From assembly GCA_021325175.1 (NCBI GenBank), contig JAJPHS010000075.1:1-42919 (forward strand): a stretch of DNA of 42,919 nucleotides. Reading direction: 5' to 3'. The first letter of the stretch is position 1. Every line of letters starts with the position of its first letter. The notes beneath the pieces are model-generated. The model was given only the letters and a program-made list of their open reading frames with translations. It made no database searches and was not told the origin of the DNA. The stretch comes from Terriglobia bacterium (lineage in GTDB: Bacteria > Acidobacteriota > Terriglobia > Bryobacterales > Bryobacteraceae). Below are positions 15,928-23,930 of the stretch, piece after piece. The position numbers and the translations under genes are program-made.

Positions 15928-17052
15928 TTGCTCCGATTCGAAATTCAGGCGGCCTGTCCCGTCACCGGCGCGCGCGCCGGCATTCTGCGCACCGCGCACG
16001 GTGATGTCCAAACGCCGGTTTTTATGCCCGTCGGCACGCAGGCGACGGTCAAAGGAATTCTTCCGCGCCAGCTTTTAGAAGACCTGGACGCGCAAATCAT
16101 TCTCGCCAACACGTATCATCTTTTCCTGCGGCCCGGCCATGAGACCGTGCGCAAGCTCGGCGGATTGCATCGCTTCATGAACTGGCCGCGCGCGATCCTC
16201 ACCGATTCCGGCGGCTTTCAGGTATTCAGCCTGAACGGGCTGCGCAAGATCGGCGAGGACGGCGTGCTGTTCCGGTCGCATCTCAACGGCGATGCTTACA
16301 TGTTCACGCCGGAATCGACCATCGACGCGCAGTTGGCGCTCGGCAGCGACGTCATGATGGTGCTCGACGAATGCCTGGAATATCCGGCGAGCCACGAAGC
16401 TGCTCGCGTCTCCATGGAGCGGACCATACGCTGGGCGCGCGCGGGCTATGCCCATTTTCTGAAGAAAACGAAAGGCGACGATGCCTGTTTCCCCATCGTG
16501 CAGGGCTCGACGTTCGGCGATCTGCGGCGCGATTGCGCGGAGCGGTTGAGTGCCCTCGACGCCCCCGGTTACGCCATCGGCGGATTATCGGTCGGCGAGC
16601 CGCGTGCGCTGAGCCTGGAAATGGCCGAAATCAGCGCGTCGGCCCTGCCCAGGGAAAAGCCGCGTTACGTGATGGGCGTGGGGATGCCGGACGAGCTCGC
16701 GCAATATGTTGCTCGCGGCATCGACATGATGGATTGCGTGCTGCCCTCGCGCAACGCGCGTAACGGATACCTGTTTACAAGCCAGGGCCGGGTGATCATC
16801 AAACAGGCGCAGTATAAGGAGGATGCCCGCCCGCTCGATCCGTCCTGCTCCTGCTATACCTGCCGGAACTTTTCGCGAGCTTATTTACGTCACTTGTTCC
16901 TGGCCGGGGAAATGACGTTTTCCACCCTCGCTACTCTCCACAATCTGAGGAGATATCTTGACATCATGCGGGAGATCAGGCAGGCTATTATTCTTGGACA
17001 ATTCCCCGAATTGTTGAAAGCTGTGTCTTTGCCCGAGCGGGACGCCAGCTAG
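15928..17052 (+). CDS. tgt: Queuine/preQ1 tRNA-guanine transglycosylase
   Basis: A 374-residue protein of standard Tgt length that swaps guanine-34 for preQ1 in tRNAs with GUN anticodons. Visible are ILTDSGGFQVFSL (catalytic Asp, D93), YAIGGLSVGEP, MGVGMPDEL, MMDCVLPSRNARNGYLF (nucleophile Asp and guanine specificity loop) and the zinc site CSCYTCRNFSRAYLRHLF. The start must be the TTG at 15928: an in-frame TAA lies at 15922-15924 and no other usual initiator occurs before the conserved strand. No Shine-Dalgarno is present, but a perfect TATAAT ends seven bases upstream. yajC follows after 18 bases, a widely conserved tgt-yajC-secDF order. Confidence 0.97.
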   Translation: MLRFEIQAACPVTGARAGILRTAHGDVQTPVFMPVGTQATVKGILPRQLLEDLDAQIILANTYHLFLRPGHETVRKLGGLHRFMNWPRAILTDSGGFQVFSLNGLRKIGEDGVLFRSHLNGDAYMFTPESTIDAQLALGSDVMMVLDECLEYPASHEAARVSMERTIRWARAGYAHFLKKTKGDDACFPIVQGSTFGDLRRDCAERLSALDAPGYAIGGLSVGEPRALSLEMAEISASALPREKPRYVMGVGMPDELAQYVARGIDMMDCVLPSRNARNGYLFTSQGRVIIKQAQYKEDARPLDPSCSCYTCRNFSRAYLRHLFLAGEMTFSTLATLHNLRRYLDIMREIRQAIILGQFPELLKAVSLPERDAS

Positions 17053-17070
17053 AATAAAAGTAATCCCTGA

Positions 17071-17400
17071 ATGTTCGCGATTTTTCTCCAGCAAGCAGCG
17101 CCCGCGGCTCCGGCCTCCAACCCGATCATGAGTTTTCTGCCGCTGCTGTTCATTGTGGCCATCTTCTACTTTCTGGTGTTCATGCCCATGCAGCGCCAGA
17201 AAAAGCAGCAGTCGCGGATGCTGGCGAATCTGCAAAGCGGCAACGAGGTGCTGACCACCGGCGGCATCGTCGGCACCATCATCAGCATCACCGGCGATAT
17301 GCTGGTGCTTCGGGTGAAGCCGGACAATATCAAGCTGCAAGTGGCGCGCAGCGCCGTGGCCAGCTTGATCAGCCCAGAAAAAACAGAGGAAAAGAAGTAG
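17071..17400 (+). CDS. yajC: Sec translocon accessory subunit YajC
   Basis: A 109-residue protein with one membrane helix (SFLPLLFIVAIFYFLVFMPM) followed by the conserved RQKKQQSRMLANLQSGNEVL and TTGGIVGTI, then a basic tail. YajC joins SecD and SecF in the accessory complex of the Sec channel. The length and the order tgt-yajC-secD are standard. Its stop codon abuts the secD ATG with no base between, so the two are probably translationally coupled. TAGAAT overlaps the tgt stop 15 bases before the ATG and might serve as a second promoter. Confidence 0.96.
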   Translation: MFAIFLQQAAPAAPASNPIMSFLPLLFIVAIFYFLVFMPMQRQKKQQSRMLANLQSGNEVLTTGGIVGTIISITGDMLVLRVKPDNIKLQVARSAVASLISPEKTEEKK

Positions 17401-19023
17401 ATGAAAAGCAACGTGAAAGTGCGGGCCCTGGTGATCGTCGGGGTGATCCTGATCTGCGTGTACGGCATCATCGGGTTGCCCACTTCCAAGCAGGAGCTGA
17501 TCGACAACTGGAACAAAAATATCCGGCTGGGCCTCGATTTGAAGGGCGGCAGCCAGCTCACTTTGCAGGTGCAGCTTCAGGATGCGTTCAAGGCGCAAGC
17601 CGACCAGGTGATCCTGCGCCTGAAGGAAGCGTTGCAGAAGGCGGGCGTGCCTTTCGCCGATATGGGCCGCAACGACCCGCAGTCGATCGCCGACGCCGAT
17701 AAGATCGAGATCGATATTAAGGGTGTGCCCTCCACCCAGGCCGGTACTTTCCGGCAGATTGTGCAGGAGAATTTTTCGAACGACTGGATTCTCACGCCGG
17801 TCAACGCCACCGACTACCGCATGACCATGCAGCCCACCGCGGCGCTGAAGCTCAAGGACGATACGCTTACCCAGAGCATCCAGACCATCGACAAGAAAAT
17901 CAACGCCCTGGGCCTTTCCGAGACCAGTGTGCAAAAGCGCGGCGGATCGGCCAATGAAGCCGAAATTATGGTCCAGCTTCCCGGCGTCGACGATCCGGCC
18001 CACGTCAAGCAACTGCTGAAGACGCAGGCCGTGCTGGAACTGGATGAGGTCAAGGCGGGGTCGTTTTCCTCGCGCGAGGAGGCTCGCGCCTCGACCGGTG
18101 GAATTTTGCCGCTCGATGAAAAAATCGTCCCCACGCAGCCGCGCGGCGGCGCGCCCAGCGAGTTTTATATCGTGTCGCGCACCCCGGTGATCACCGGACG
18201 CGATCTGCGCGACGCGCGCCCGCAGCAGGGGCAGATGGGCGGATGGGAAACGGCGTTCGTGGTCGCGCAGGGCGACGCCGCACGCCGCTTTGAGCAGTTC
18301 ACCGGCAGCCACATCGGCAAGCAACTGGCGATCGTGCTCGATAATTTCATCATGAGCGCGCCCTCGATCAAGGGAAAAATCGCCGATAACGGCGTCATCG
18401 AGGGGCTTTCAAGCCACGAGGAAGCGGCCGACCTCGCCTTGAATCTGCGGGCCGGATCGCTGCCGGCCGGCGTCGAAGTTTTGCAGGAATGGACCGTCGG
18501 TCCCTCGCTCGGCTCGGATTCGATTAAGGAAGGAATGGCGGCGGGCGTCGCCGGCGTGCTGGCCGTAATCGCGGTGATGCTGATTTACTACAAGCGCAGC
18601 GGGATTAACGCCACCCTGGCGCTGATTCTGAACGCGATTATTCTGATCGCGGCGCTCAGTTATTTCGGCGCCACGCTCACGCTGCCCGGCATTGCCGGCG
18701 TGATTTTGACCATCGGCATGGCGGTCGATTCCAACGTGCTGATTTTCGAGCGCATCCGCGAGGAGTTGCGCGCCGGAAAAGCGGTGGTCGCCGCCGTGGA
18801 CGCCGGCTTCAAGAAAGCTTTTTTGACCATCATCGATACGCACGTGACCACAGTGGTTTCCTGCGCCATCCTGTTCCTGTTCGGAACCGGACCGGTGCAG
18901 GGTTTCGCGGTGACCCTGGTGATCGGCTTGATCGCCAATCTGTTCACGGCGGTCTTCGTCTCCCGGACGATCTTCGACTGGGAGCTGGGCATGCAGAAGA
19001 AGGCCGTGACTCTTAGTATTTAA
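17401..19023 (+). CDS. secD: Protein translocase subunit SecD
   Basis: A 540-residue inner-membrane protein. SecD-SecF uses the proton gradient to pull exported proteins through SecYEG. The first helix is near residues 8-25, followed by the D1 motif NIRLGLDLKGGSQLTLQV, a large periplasmic P1 region, and the C-terminal five-helix domain with AVDSNVLIFERIREELRAGK (the conserved D/R residues of the proton path) and GTGPVQGFAVTLVIGLI. The length is within the usual range. It is joined end to start with yajC. Unlike in many genomes, secF does not follow closely: 131 bases with strong RNA-like structure separate them. Confidence 0.97.
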   Translation: MKSNVKVRALVIVGVILICVYGIIGLPTSKQELIDNWNKNIRLGLDLKGGSQLTLQVQLQDAFKAQADQVILRLKEALQKAGVPFADMGRNDPQSIADADKIEIDIKGVPSTQAGTFRQIVQENFSNDWILTPVNATDYRMTMQPTAALKLKDDTLTQSIQTIDKKINALGLSETSVQKRGGSANEAEIMVQLPGVDDPAHVKQLLKTQAVLELDEVKAGSFSSREEARASTGGILPLDEKIVPTQPRGGAPSEFYIVSRTPVITGRDLRDARPQQGQMGGWETAFVVAQGDAARRFEQFTGSHIGKQLAIVLDNFIMSAPSIKGKIADNGVIEGLSSHEEAADLALNLRAGSLPAGVEVLQEWTVGPSLGSDSIKEGMAAGVAGVLAVIAVMLIYYKRSGINATLALILNAIILIAALSYFGATLTLPGIAGVILTIGMAVDSNVLIFERIREELRAGKAVVAAVDAGFKKAFLTIIDTHVTTVVSCAILFLFGTGPVQGFAVTLVIGLIANLFTAVFVSRTIFDWELGMQKKAVTLSI

Positions 19024-19028
19024 GCTGT

Positions 19029-19148
19029 TTGAACCGGCCCTGGTTTTCTGATATGTTAAGAAACCGCATCGCAGGGCCTGGCCGGCGCGAGTTGCAGACG
19101 GGAACTTTAGATGACGGGCCGGTGTCAGTAGGACTAAGCCGGCCGTAA
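19029..19148 (+). CDS. Possible leader peptide between secD and secF
   Basis: A 39-codon frame (TTG at 19029, or 31 codons from ATG at 19053) ends with TAA at 19146-19148, six bases before the secF ATG and overlapping its ribosome binding sequence. The first part reads RPWFSDMLRNRIAGPG. The spacing of W, R and the A-G-P triplet resembles the SecM arrest pattern W-I-x(5)-I-R-A-G-P with one extra Ile. Against coding: no Shine-Dalgarno, no secretion signal, very few residues before the motif, and codons (TTA, AGA, CTA, GTA) unlike the neighbours. It could be chance within a structured RNA. Confidence 0.2.
   Translation: MNRPWFSDMLRNRIAGPGRRELQTGTLDDGPVSVGLSRP
19036..19146 (+). promoter_or_regulatory. 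Structured RNA segment ahead of secF (two hairpins)
   Basis: Hairpin A: GGCCCT (19036-19041) pairs with AGGGCC (19073-19078), with an inner stem GGTTT plus CT against AGAAACC. Hairpin B: ACGGGCCGG (19114-19122) pairs with CCGGCCGT (19139-19146) with one bulged G, and its loop closes further with GTC/GAC. Hairpin B ends exactly where the secF AAGG sequence (19147-19150) begins. No T-run follows, so neither is a normal terminator. The position suggests control of secF translation; this is inference. Confidence 0.4.
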
Positions 19149-19154
19149 GGCTCC

Positions 19155-20366
19155 ATGGAATTATTTAAAAACACCAATTTCGACTTCCTAGGCAAGAAGT
19201 GGCCGTTCATCATTCTTTCGCTCGTGGTTACGGCCGCCGGCATCGTCAGCCTGGCCATCCATCACGGCCCCAGGTATGGCATTGATTTTACGGGCGGCGC
19301 CAACATCTGGTTGCGTTTCAACCATGAGCCCCCCGTAGACCAGATTCGCAAGGCGTTGAGCGAAAAGATTCGCGGCGAAATCTCGGTGCAGCAGATCACC
19401 GGCACCCAGCAGGTCATCGTAGGCACCCAGATCGCCGATGAAAAGGAACTGAACCAGCGGCGGCAGACCATCGAGGACACGCTTCTTTCGACGTTCGGAG
19501 CGGGCGGAGGAAAGCTCGATTTGAATAATTCCTCCTCCGAACAGCTCGCCAACCGGCTGCGCGAGCCGCTGCTGACTGCGGGCGTCGCGCTTTCCGAGCA
19601 GGATTTGCAAGACCTGAGCCGGCGCATCGAGCAGTTCCGCGCTTCAAAGGGAGGCATTCTCAACTCGCTCGATGAGCTTTCGCAGGTCCAGGGCGTGACG
19701 CCGCAGATTCTCGACGCGATCCGCAAGGAGTGCTCGCTCGGGCCTTTTACGATTCTTTCGGCGGAAATGGTCGGACCCAAGGTCGGCGCCGAATTAAGAC
19801 GGCAGGCGGTGCTGGCGACGCTCTACGCGCTGGGCGGCATGCTCGTTTACATCGCCTTCAGGTTTGAATGGATTTACGGAGCGGCCGCGGTGATTGCGTG
19901 CTTCCACGACACCATCATCACCATCGGTCTGTTCTCGATTTTCAACAAGGAAATCACGCTGACCGTGGTGGCCGCGCTGCTGACCCTGGTCGGTTATTCG
20001 ATGAACGACACGATCGTGGTTTTCGACCGGATTCGTGAAAATTTGAAGCTTTTGCGGCGGGAAAAACTGGAAAACGTGATCAACATCAGCGTGAACCAGA
20101 CGCTTTCCCGAACGGTTTTGACCAGCGGCCTGACGCTGTTGACCGCGCTCAGCCTGTTTATCTTCGGCGGCCAGGTGTTGAACGGATTTTCCTTCGCGCT
20201 GGTCATGGGAATTATTTTCGGCACGTACTCCTCGGTGTTTATCGCGAGCCCGATTCTGCTGCTGTGGCAGAACCTGATCGAACGCAGGAAGGCGGGTTCG
20301 GGAGTGCGCGCCGCTCCGGCCGCTCCGGCCCGGGAAATGGCGGCAAGAAAGCCCGCCGCGCGGTAA
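19155..20366 (+). CDS. secF: Protein translocase subunit SecF, long form
   Basis: A 403-residue SecF, longer than the usual 300-320. The N-terminal helix (residues 15-35) is followed by YGIDFTGGANIWLRF; the C-terminal domain has MNDTIVVFDRIRENLKLL and VLNGFSFALVMGIIFGTYSS. The extra length is a periplasmic insert of about 100 residues (roughly 97-195) whose end, ILNSLDELSQVQGVTPQILD, looks like a helix-hairpin-helix of the ComEA/GspK kind. The insert replaces or extends the P1 domain. AAGG stands four bases before the start codon's leading bases and directly after a hairpin. tonB follows 54 bases downstream. Confidence 0.95.
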   Translation: MELFKNTNFDFLGKKWPFIILSLVVTAAGIVSLAIHHGPRYGIDFTGGANIWLRFNHEPPVDQIRKALSEKIRGEISVQQITGTQQVIVGTQIADEKELNQRRQTIEDTLLSTFGAGGGKLDLNNSSSEQLANRLREPLLTAGVALSEQDLQDLSRRIEQFRASKGGILNSLDELSQVQGVTPQILDAIRKECSLGPFTILSAEMVGPKVGAELRRQAVLATLYALGGMLVYIAFRFEWIYGAAAVIACFHDTIITIGLFSIFNKEITLTVVAALLTLVGYSMNDTIVVFDRIRENLKLLRREKLENVINISVNQTLSRTVLTSGLTLLTALSLFIFGGQVLNGFSFALVMGIIFGTYSSVFIASPILLLWQNLIERRKAGSGVRAAPAAPAREMAARKPAAR

Positions 20367-20420
20367 TTTTATTTTGATGATGTTTTGAGCAAAGGATAGG
20401 CGAAAGGGAGAAGCGGGAAG

Positions 20421-21173
20421 ATGTTCGAACAATCATTCGTACAGACGGGGAACCGGACGCGAAAGAGCGCGTCGGTGATCATTTCGACGATTATTCAGGT
20501 GCTGGTGATCGGCGTATTCATTTTGATTCCGTTGATTTATACGGAAGTGCTGCCGAAGACGACCCTCACCTCGTTCCTGACGGCTCCGCCGCCGCCGCCG
20601 CCTCCTCCTCCTCCCCCGCCGCCGGTTGCTCCCAAGGTGGTGCACGTCGCGCCGCGCCAGTTCGACGCCGGCCGCCTGATCGCTCCCAAGGAAATCCCCA
20701 AAGACGTGGCGATGATTAAGGAAGACGAGCTTCCCCCGCCCTCCAACGCCGGATCGGTGATCGGTGGCGTCCCGGGAGGCGTGCCGGGAGCCGGCAGCGG
20801 CGTCCTCGGCGGCATCATCGGCAACGTTTCCGCCGCTCCTCCTCCGCCTCCGGCCGTCAAGGAAGTGAAGCCCACGACCCCGCAGCGTATCCGGGTGGGC
20901 GGCAACGTGCAGGCCGCGAACTTGATTAAGCGCGTGGTGCCGGTGTATCCGCCGCTCGCCAAGCAGGCGCGCATTTCGGGCACCGTGCGGTTTACCGCGA
21001 TCATCGGCAAGGATGGCACCATTCAGAATCTTCAGTTAATCAGCGGTCACCCGCTGCTGGTTCCGGCCGCGACGGCCGCGGTGAAGCAATGGCTTTACAA
21101 GCCGACTCTGCTCAACGGAGAGCCGGTGGAAGTAATCACTCAGATTGAGGTGAATTTCACTCTGAGTCAGTAA
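20421..21173 (+). CDS. tonB: Energy transducer TonB
   Basis: A 250-residue TonB protein. It links the ExbB-ExbD proton motor to outer-membrane TonB-dependent receptors. One N-terminal helix (VIISTIIQVLVIGVFILIPL) is followed by a run of twelve prolines, a second proline stretch (SAAPPPPPAVKE) and the TonB C-terminal domain, VVPVYPPLAKQARISGTVRF and LLVPAATAAVKQWLYKPTLL. A purine-rich GGGAGAAGCGGGAAG precedes the ATG. It is the first gene of tonB-exbB-exbD-exbD-TPR. The short palindrome CCGGCTTGAGCCGG just after the stop (21184-21197) could pause transcription or trim the mRNA. Confidence 0.95.
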   Translation: MFEQSFVQTGNRTRKSASVIISTIIQVLVIGVFILIPLIYTEVLPKTTLTSFLTAPPPPPPPPPPPPPVAPKVVHVAPRQFDAGRLIAPKEIPKDVAMIKEDELPPPSNAGSVIGGVPGGVPGAGSGVLGGIIGNVSAAPPPPPAVKEVKPTTPQRIRVGGNVQAANLIKRVVPVYPPLAKQARISGTVRFTAIIGKDGTIQNLQLISGHPLLVPAATAAVKQWLYKPTLLNGEPVEVITQIEVNFTLSQ

Positions 21174-21231
21174 GACGAGGCGTCCGGCTTGAGCCGGCCG
21201 CTTTTCAATTTCAACTCGCAGGAGACACATT

Positions 21232-21972
21232 ATGCTTTTACAGTTGCAGATTTGGGCGTTCATGCTCTTTCAGGAATCGGCGACATCCGGCGTCGGATTC
21301 GATCCGCGCACGATGTGGGGCAACATGGGCTGGGCCGCGCGCCTGGTCGTCATCGTTCTGTTCATCATGTCGGCGTGGTCCATCGGCGTGATGATCGACC
21401 GCGCGCTCGCTTATAGCGCCGCGCACAAGCAGTCCCGCCAGTTCGCCCCGGCCGTGGCCGGCGCGCTGCGCGAGGGCAAGCTCGACGAAGCGATCAAAAT
21501 CGCCGATCGTTATTCGAAGAGCCATCTGGCCAAGGTCGTCGTCGCCGGTTTGCAGGAATTTCGCGCCCATCAGATGAGCTCGGAAATCTCGGGTGAAGAG
21601 ATCGAAGCTTCGCGCCGCGCTCTGGAGCGCGCCGAGGCGATCGTTCACGCCGAACTGAAGCGCGGCATCTCGAGCCTGGCGACCATCGGCTCGACCGCCC
21701 CGTTCGTCGGCCTGTTCGGCACCGTGCTGGGCATCATTCACGCGTTCCAGGGCATTTCGACCGAAAAGTCGACCGGTCTGGGCGCCGTGGCCGGCGGTAT
21801 TTCGGAAGCGCTGGTCACTACCGCCATCGGACTGTTCGTCGCGATCCCGGCTGTTATGGTGTTCAACTATTTCACCAATCGCGTGGAAGCCTTCGACGTC
21901 GAGATGGGCAACTCCAGCTCGGAGCTGATCGACTACTTCCTGAAGCGGTCGGCGAAAGGCGTGGGCAAGTAA
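21232..21972 (+). CDS. exbB: ExbB/TolQ-type proton channel protein
   Basis: A 246-residue MotA/TolQ/ExbB family protein with three membrane helices: one near residues 28-48 ([20 protein letters not shown]), and two in the second half ([22 protein letters not shown] and [22 protein letters not shown]), the standard layout and signature. Five copies form the channel around an ExbD dimer and convert proton flow to work. GGAGA lies ahead of the ATG. It sits between tonB and two exbD genes. The 89 bases after its stop hold a large hairpin. Confidence 0.96.
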   Translation: MLLQLQIWAFMLFQESATSGVGFDPRTMWGNMGWAARLVVIVLFIMSAWSIGVMIDRALAYSAAHKQSRQFAPAVAGALREGKLDEAIKIADRYSKSHLAKVVVAGLQEFRAHQMSSEISGEEIEASRRALERAEAIVHAELKRGISSLATIGSTAPFVGLFGTVLGIIHAFQGISTEKSTGLGAVAGGISEALVTTAIGLFVAIPAVMVFNYFTNRVEAFDVEMGNSSSELIDYFLKRSAKGVGK

Positions 21973-22005
21973 AGCGGTTTTTCCGGAGCGAGTTGAAATA
22001 GGCGC

Positions 22006-22039
22006 GCGGCGCCCCGTTCGCAAGAGATCGGGACGCCGC
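22006..22039 (+). promoter_or_regulatory. Operon-internal hairpin between exbB and exbD
   Basis: GCGGCG-C-CCCG (22006-22016) pairs with CGGG-A-CGCCGC (22029-22039): ten base pairs with one C/A mismatch and a 12-base loop. No T-run follows. Such a structure could mark an mRNA processing or decay boundary that sets the ExbB:ExbD ratio; this is inference. Confidence 0.35.
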
Positions 22040-22061
22040 CGCCGAAACCAAGGAGCACGTT

Positions 22062-22523
<462 letters not shown>

Positions 22524-22557
22524 TATCCATCGAACGATTTTTTAAGGAGATTTTTTT

Positions 22558-22986
22558 ATGGCATTCGCTGTTGGAGGAGGGAAAGGTTCCAAAAGTGACA
22601 TTAACGTCACGCCTCTCATCGACGTGCTGCTGGTGCTGCTGATCATCTTCATGGTCATCACCCCGCTGACCCCTATGGGGCTGGACGTGCTGGCGCCGCA
22701 GCCGCCGCCGCCCAATCAGCCACCGCCGCCGCCTGATCAGGACCGCACGGTGGTGATCGTGATCGACAAGGACAAGAGCCTCAAATTGAACCAGGATCCC
22801 ATCACCTGGGACAAGCTCCAGTCGCGCCTGGAAGAGGTCTTCAAGACCCGCGCCGAGCGCGTGGTCTTCGTCAAGGGCGACCCCGAACTGCCGTTCGAGC
22901 CCGTCGCGCAGGCGATCGATATCGCCAAGGGCGCGGGAATCGACAAGATCGGGCTGATGACGCCCAAGATTGAACAGGGACAATAA
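22558..22986 (+). CDS. exbD: ExbD/TolR-type biopolymer transport protein, second copy
   Basis: A 142-residue ExbD with SDINVTPLIDVLLVLLIIFM (the Asp is conserved) and a periplasmic domain ending in AIDIAKGAGIDKIGLMTPKI. Directly after the helix it has a proline-rich linker, APQPPPPNQPPPPPDQ, not seen in the first copy. AAGGAG is present before the ATG. It is followed after ten bases by the TPR lipoprotein gene. Two exbD genes in tandem are common in acidobacterial and myxobacterial TonB/Tol operons. Confidence 0.95.
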   Translation: MAFAVGGGKGSKSDINVTPLIDVLLVLLIIFMVITPLTPMGLDVLAPQPPPPNQPPPPPDQDRTVVIVIDKDKSLKLNQDPITWDKLQSRLEEVFKTRAERVVFVKGDPELPFEPVAQAIDIAKGAGIDKIGLMTPKIEQGQ

Positions 22987-22996
22987 AGGAACGCCG

Positions 22997-23842
22997 ATGC
23001 GAACTGGGAAAATCACCATAGCCGCCGCCTCGATCGCCTGTATTCTCGCTCTGACCGGATGCGACAAGCTCAAATCGCGCGATCAGTTGAATCAGGGCGT
23101 GCTGGCGTTCAAGAATGCAAAGTACTCCGAAGCGGTGGACCATTTCAAGCAGGCCATCGCCCTGGATGAAAGCAATCCGTACGCCCGCCTCTACCTGGCG
23201 ACGGCGTATATGTCGCAATGGATTCCCGGCGCCGAGTCGCCGGAAAATACTGAGATGGCCAACAAGGCCCGCGATGAGTTCAATAAGGTTCTCGAGAAGA
23301 ACCCCAATGAGCCGACCGCGATCGCCTCGCTCGCCTCGCTCAGCTACAACGAAGCCTCTTCGCTGCCTCCCGATAAGAAGCTCGAAAAACTCGATGAAGC
23401 CGCCAAGTGGTACAAGCGGCTGATCGAGGTGGATCCGAAGAACAAGGAAGCCTATTACAGCCTGGGGGTTATCGCCTGGGCCAAGTGGTATCCGCAGGAC
23501 ATGCTGGCCCGCGCCAACGCTCACATGAAGCCGGAGGATCCCGGCCCGCTCAAGGATAAAAAAGTTAAAGAAGAGCTGAAGGCGCAGTACGGGCCCATTA
23601 TCGACGAAGGCATGGCCAATCTGAACAAGGCTCTGGAGATCGATCCGAAGTACGAAGACGCCATGTCGTATTTGAACCTTCTGATTCGCGAAAAAGCGGA
23701 TCTGCTCGACTCGCCGGAGGAGTACAAAGAGCAGGTCAAGATCGCCGACGGCTGGATCCAGAAGGCCCTCGACACCAAGAAGGAGAAAGCGGCGGAGGCT
23801 GCGGCTCACGGCAACGGCATTACCGCCGAGACGGCTAAGTAG
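22997..23842 (+). CDS. TPR-repeat lipoprotein
   Basis: A 281-residue envelope protein. MRTGKITIAAASIACILALT followed by GC is a lipoprotein signal with lipobox LTGC (Cys22). The mature part contains tetratricopeptide-like repeats (KYSEAVDHFKQAIALDESNP, then EAAKWYKRLIEVDPKNKEAY and MANLNKALEIDPKYEDAMS), a protein-interaction scaffold. An earlier in-frame ATG would overlap exbD and lacks a binding site; AAGGA precedes the chosen ATG. As last gene of the TonB operon it may be a periplasmic partner of the motor. A strong terminator follows. Confidence 0.92.
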   Translation: MRTGKITIAAASIACILALTGCDKLKSRDQLNQGVLAFKNAKYSEAVDHFKQAIALDESNPYARLYLATAYMSQWIPGAESPENTEMANKARDEFNKVLEKNPNEPTAIASLASLSYNEASSLPPDKKLEKLDEAAKWYKRLIEVDPKNKEAYYSLGVIAWAKWYPQDMLARANAHMKPEDPGPLKDKKVKEELKAQYGPIIDEGMANLNKALEIDPKYEDAMSYLNLLIREKADLLDSPEEYKEQVKIADGWIQKALDTKKEKAAEAAAHGNGITAETAK

Positions 23843-23870
23843 CGAAAACCACGGAAGTCAGCGTCAGGAG

Positions 23871-23914
23871 TCAGGAGCCAGGCTGTTCTGGCCTCTGGCT
23901 CCTGATTTGTTTTT
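23871..23914 (+). terminator. Rho-independent terminator of the TonB operon
   Basis: TCAGGAGCCAG (23871-23881) pairs perfectly with CTGGCTCCTGA (23895-23905), eleven base pairs, directly followed by TTTGTTTTT. This is the clearest terminator in the window. Confidence 0.9.
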
Positions 23915-23916
23915 CT

Positions 23917-23922
23917 TAAACT
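23917..23922 (+). promoter_or_regulatory. Candidate -10 box for rel
   Basis: TAAACT, eight bases before the rel ATG and three bases after the terminator T-run. No Shine-Dalgarno is present in the 16 bases between terminator and ATG, so a promoter overlapping the terminator and an almost leaderless mRNA are the simplest reading. Confidence 0.3.
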
Positions 23923-23930
23923 AAAAGTAG

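Noticed and set aside
16885..18324. 479-codon minus-strand frame opposite tgt-yajC-secD
   Set aside because: It spans three genes and their junctions and has no domain, as expected of a shadow frame.
21184..21197. CCGGCTTGAGCCGG palindrome as a terminator between tonB and exbB
   Set aside because: Only five firm pairs, the following T-run is short and offset, and the operon clearly continues.
23860..23877. GTCAGGAGTCAGGAG direct repeats as a CRISPR or iteron array
   Set aside because: Only short partial copies are present and they form part of the terminator's left flank.
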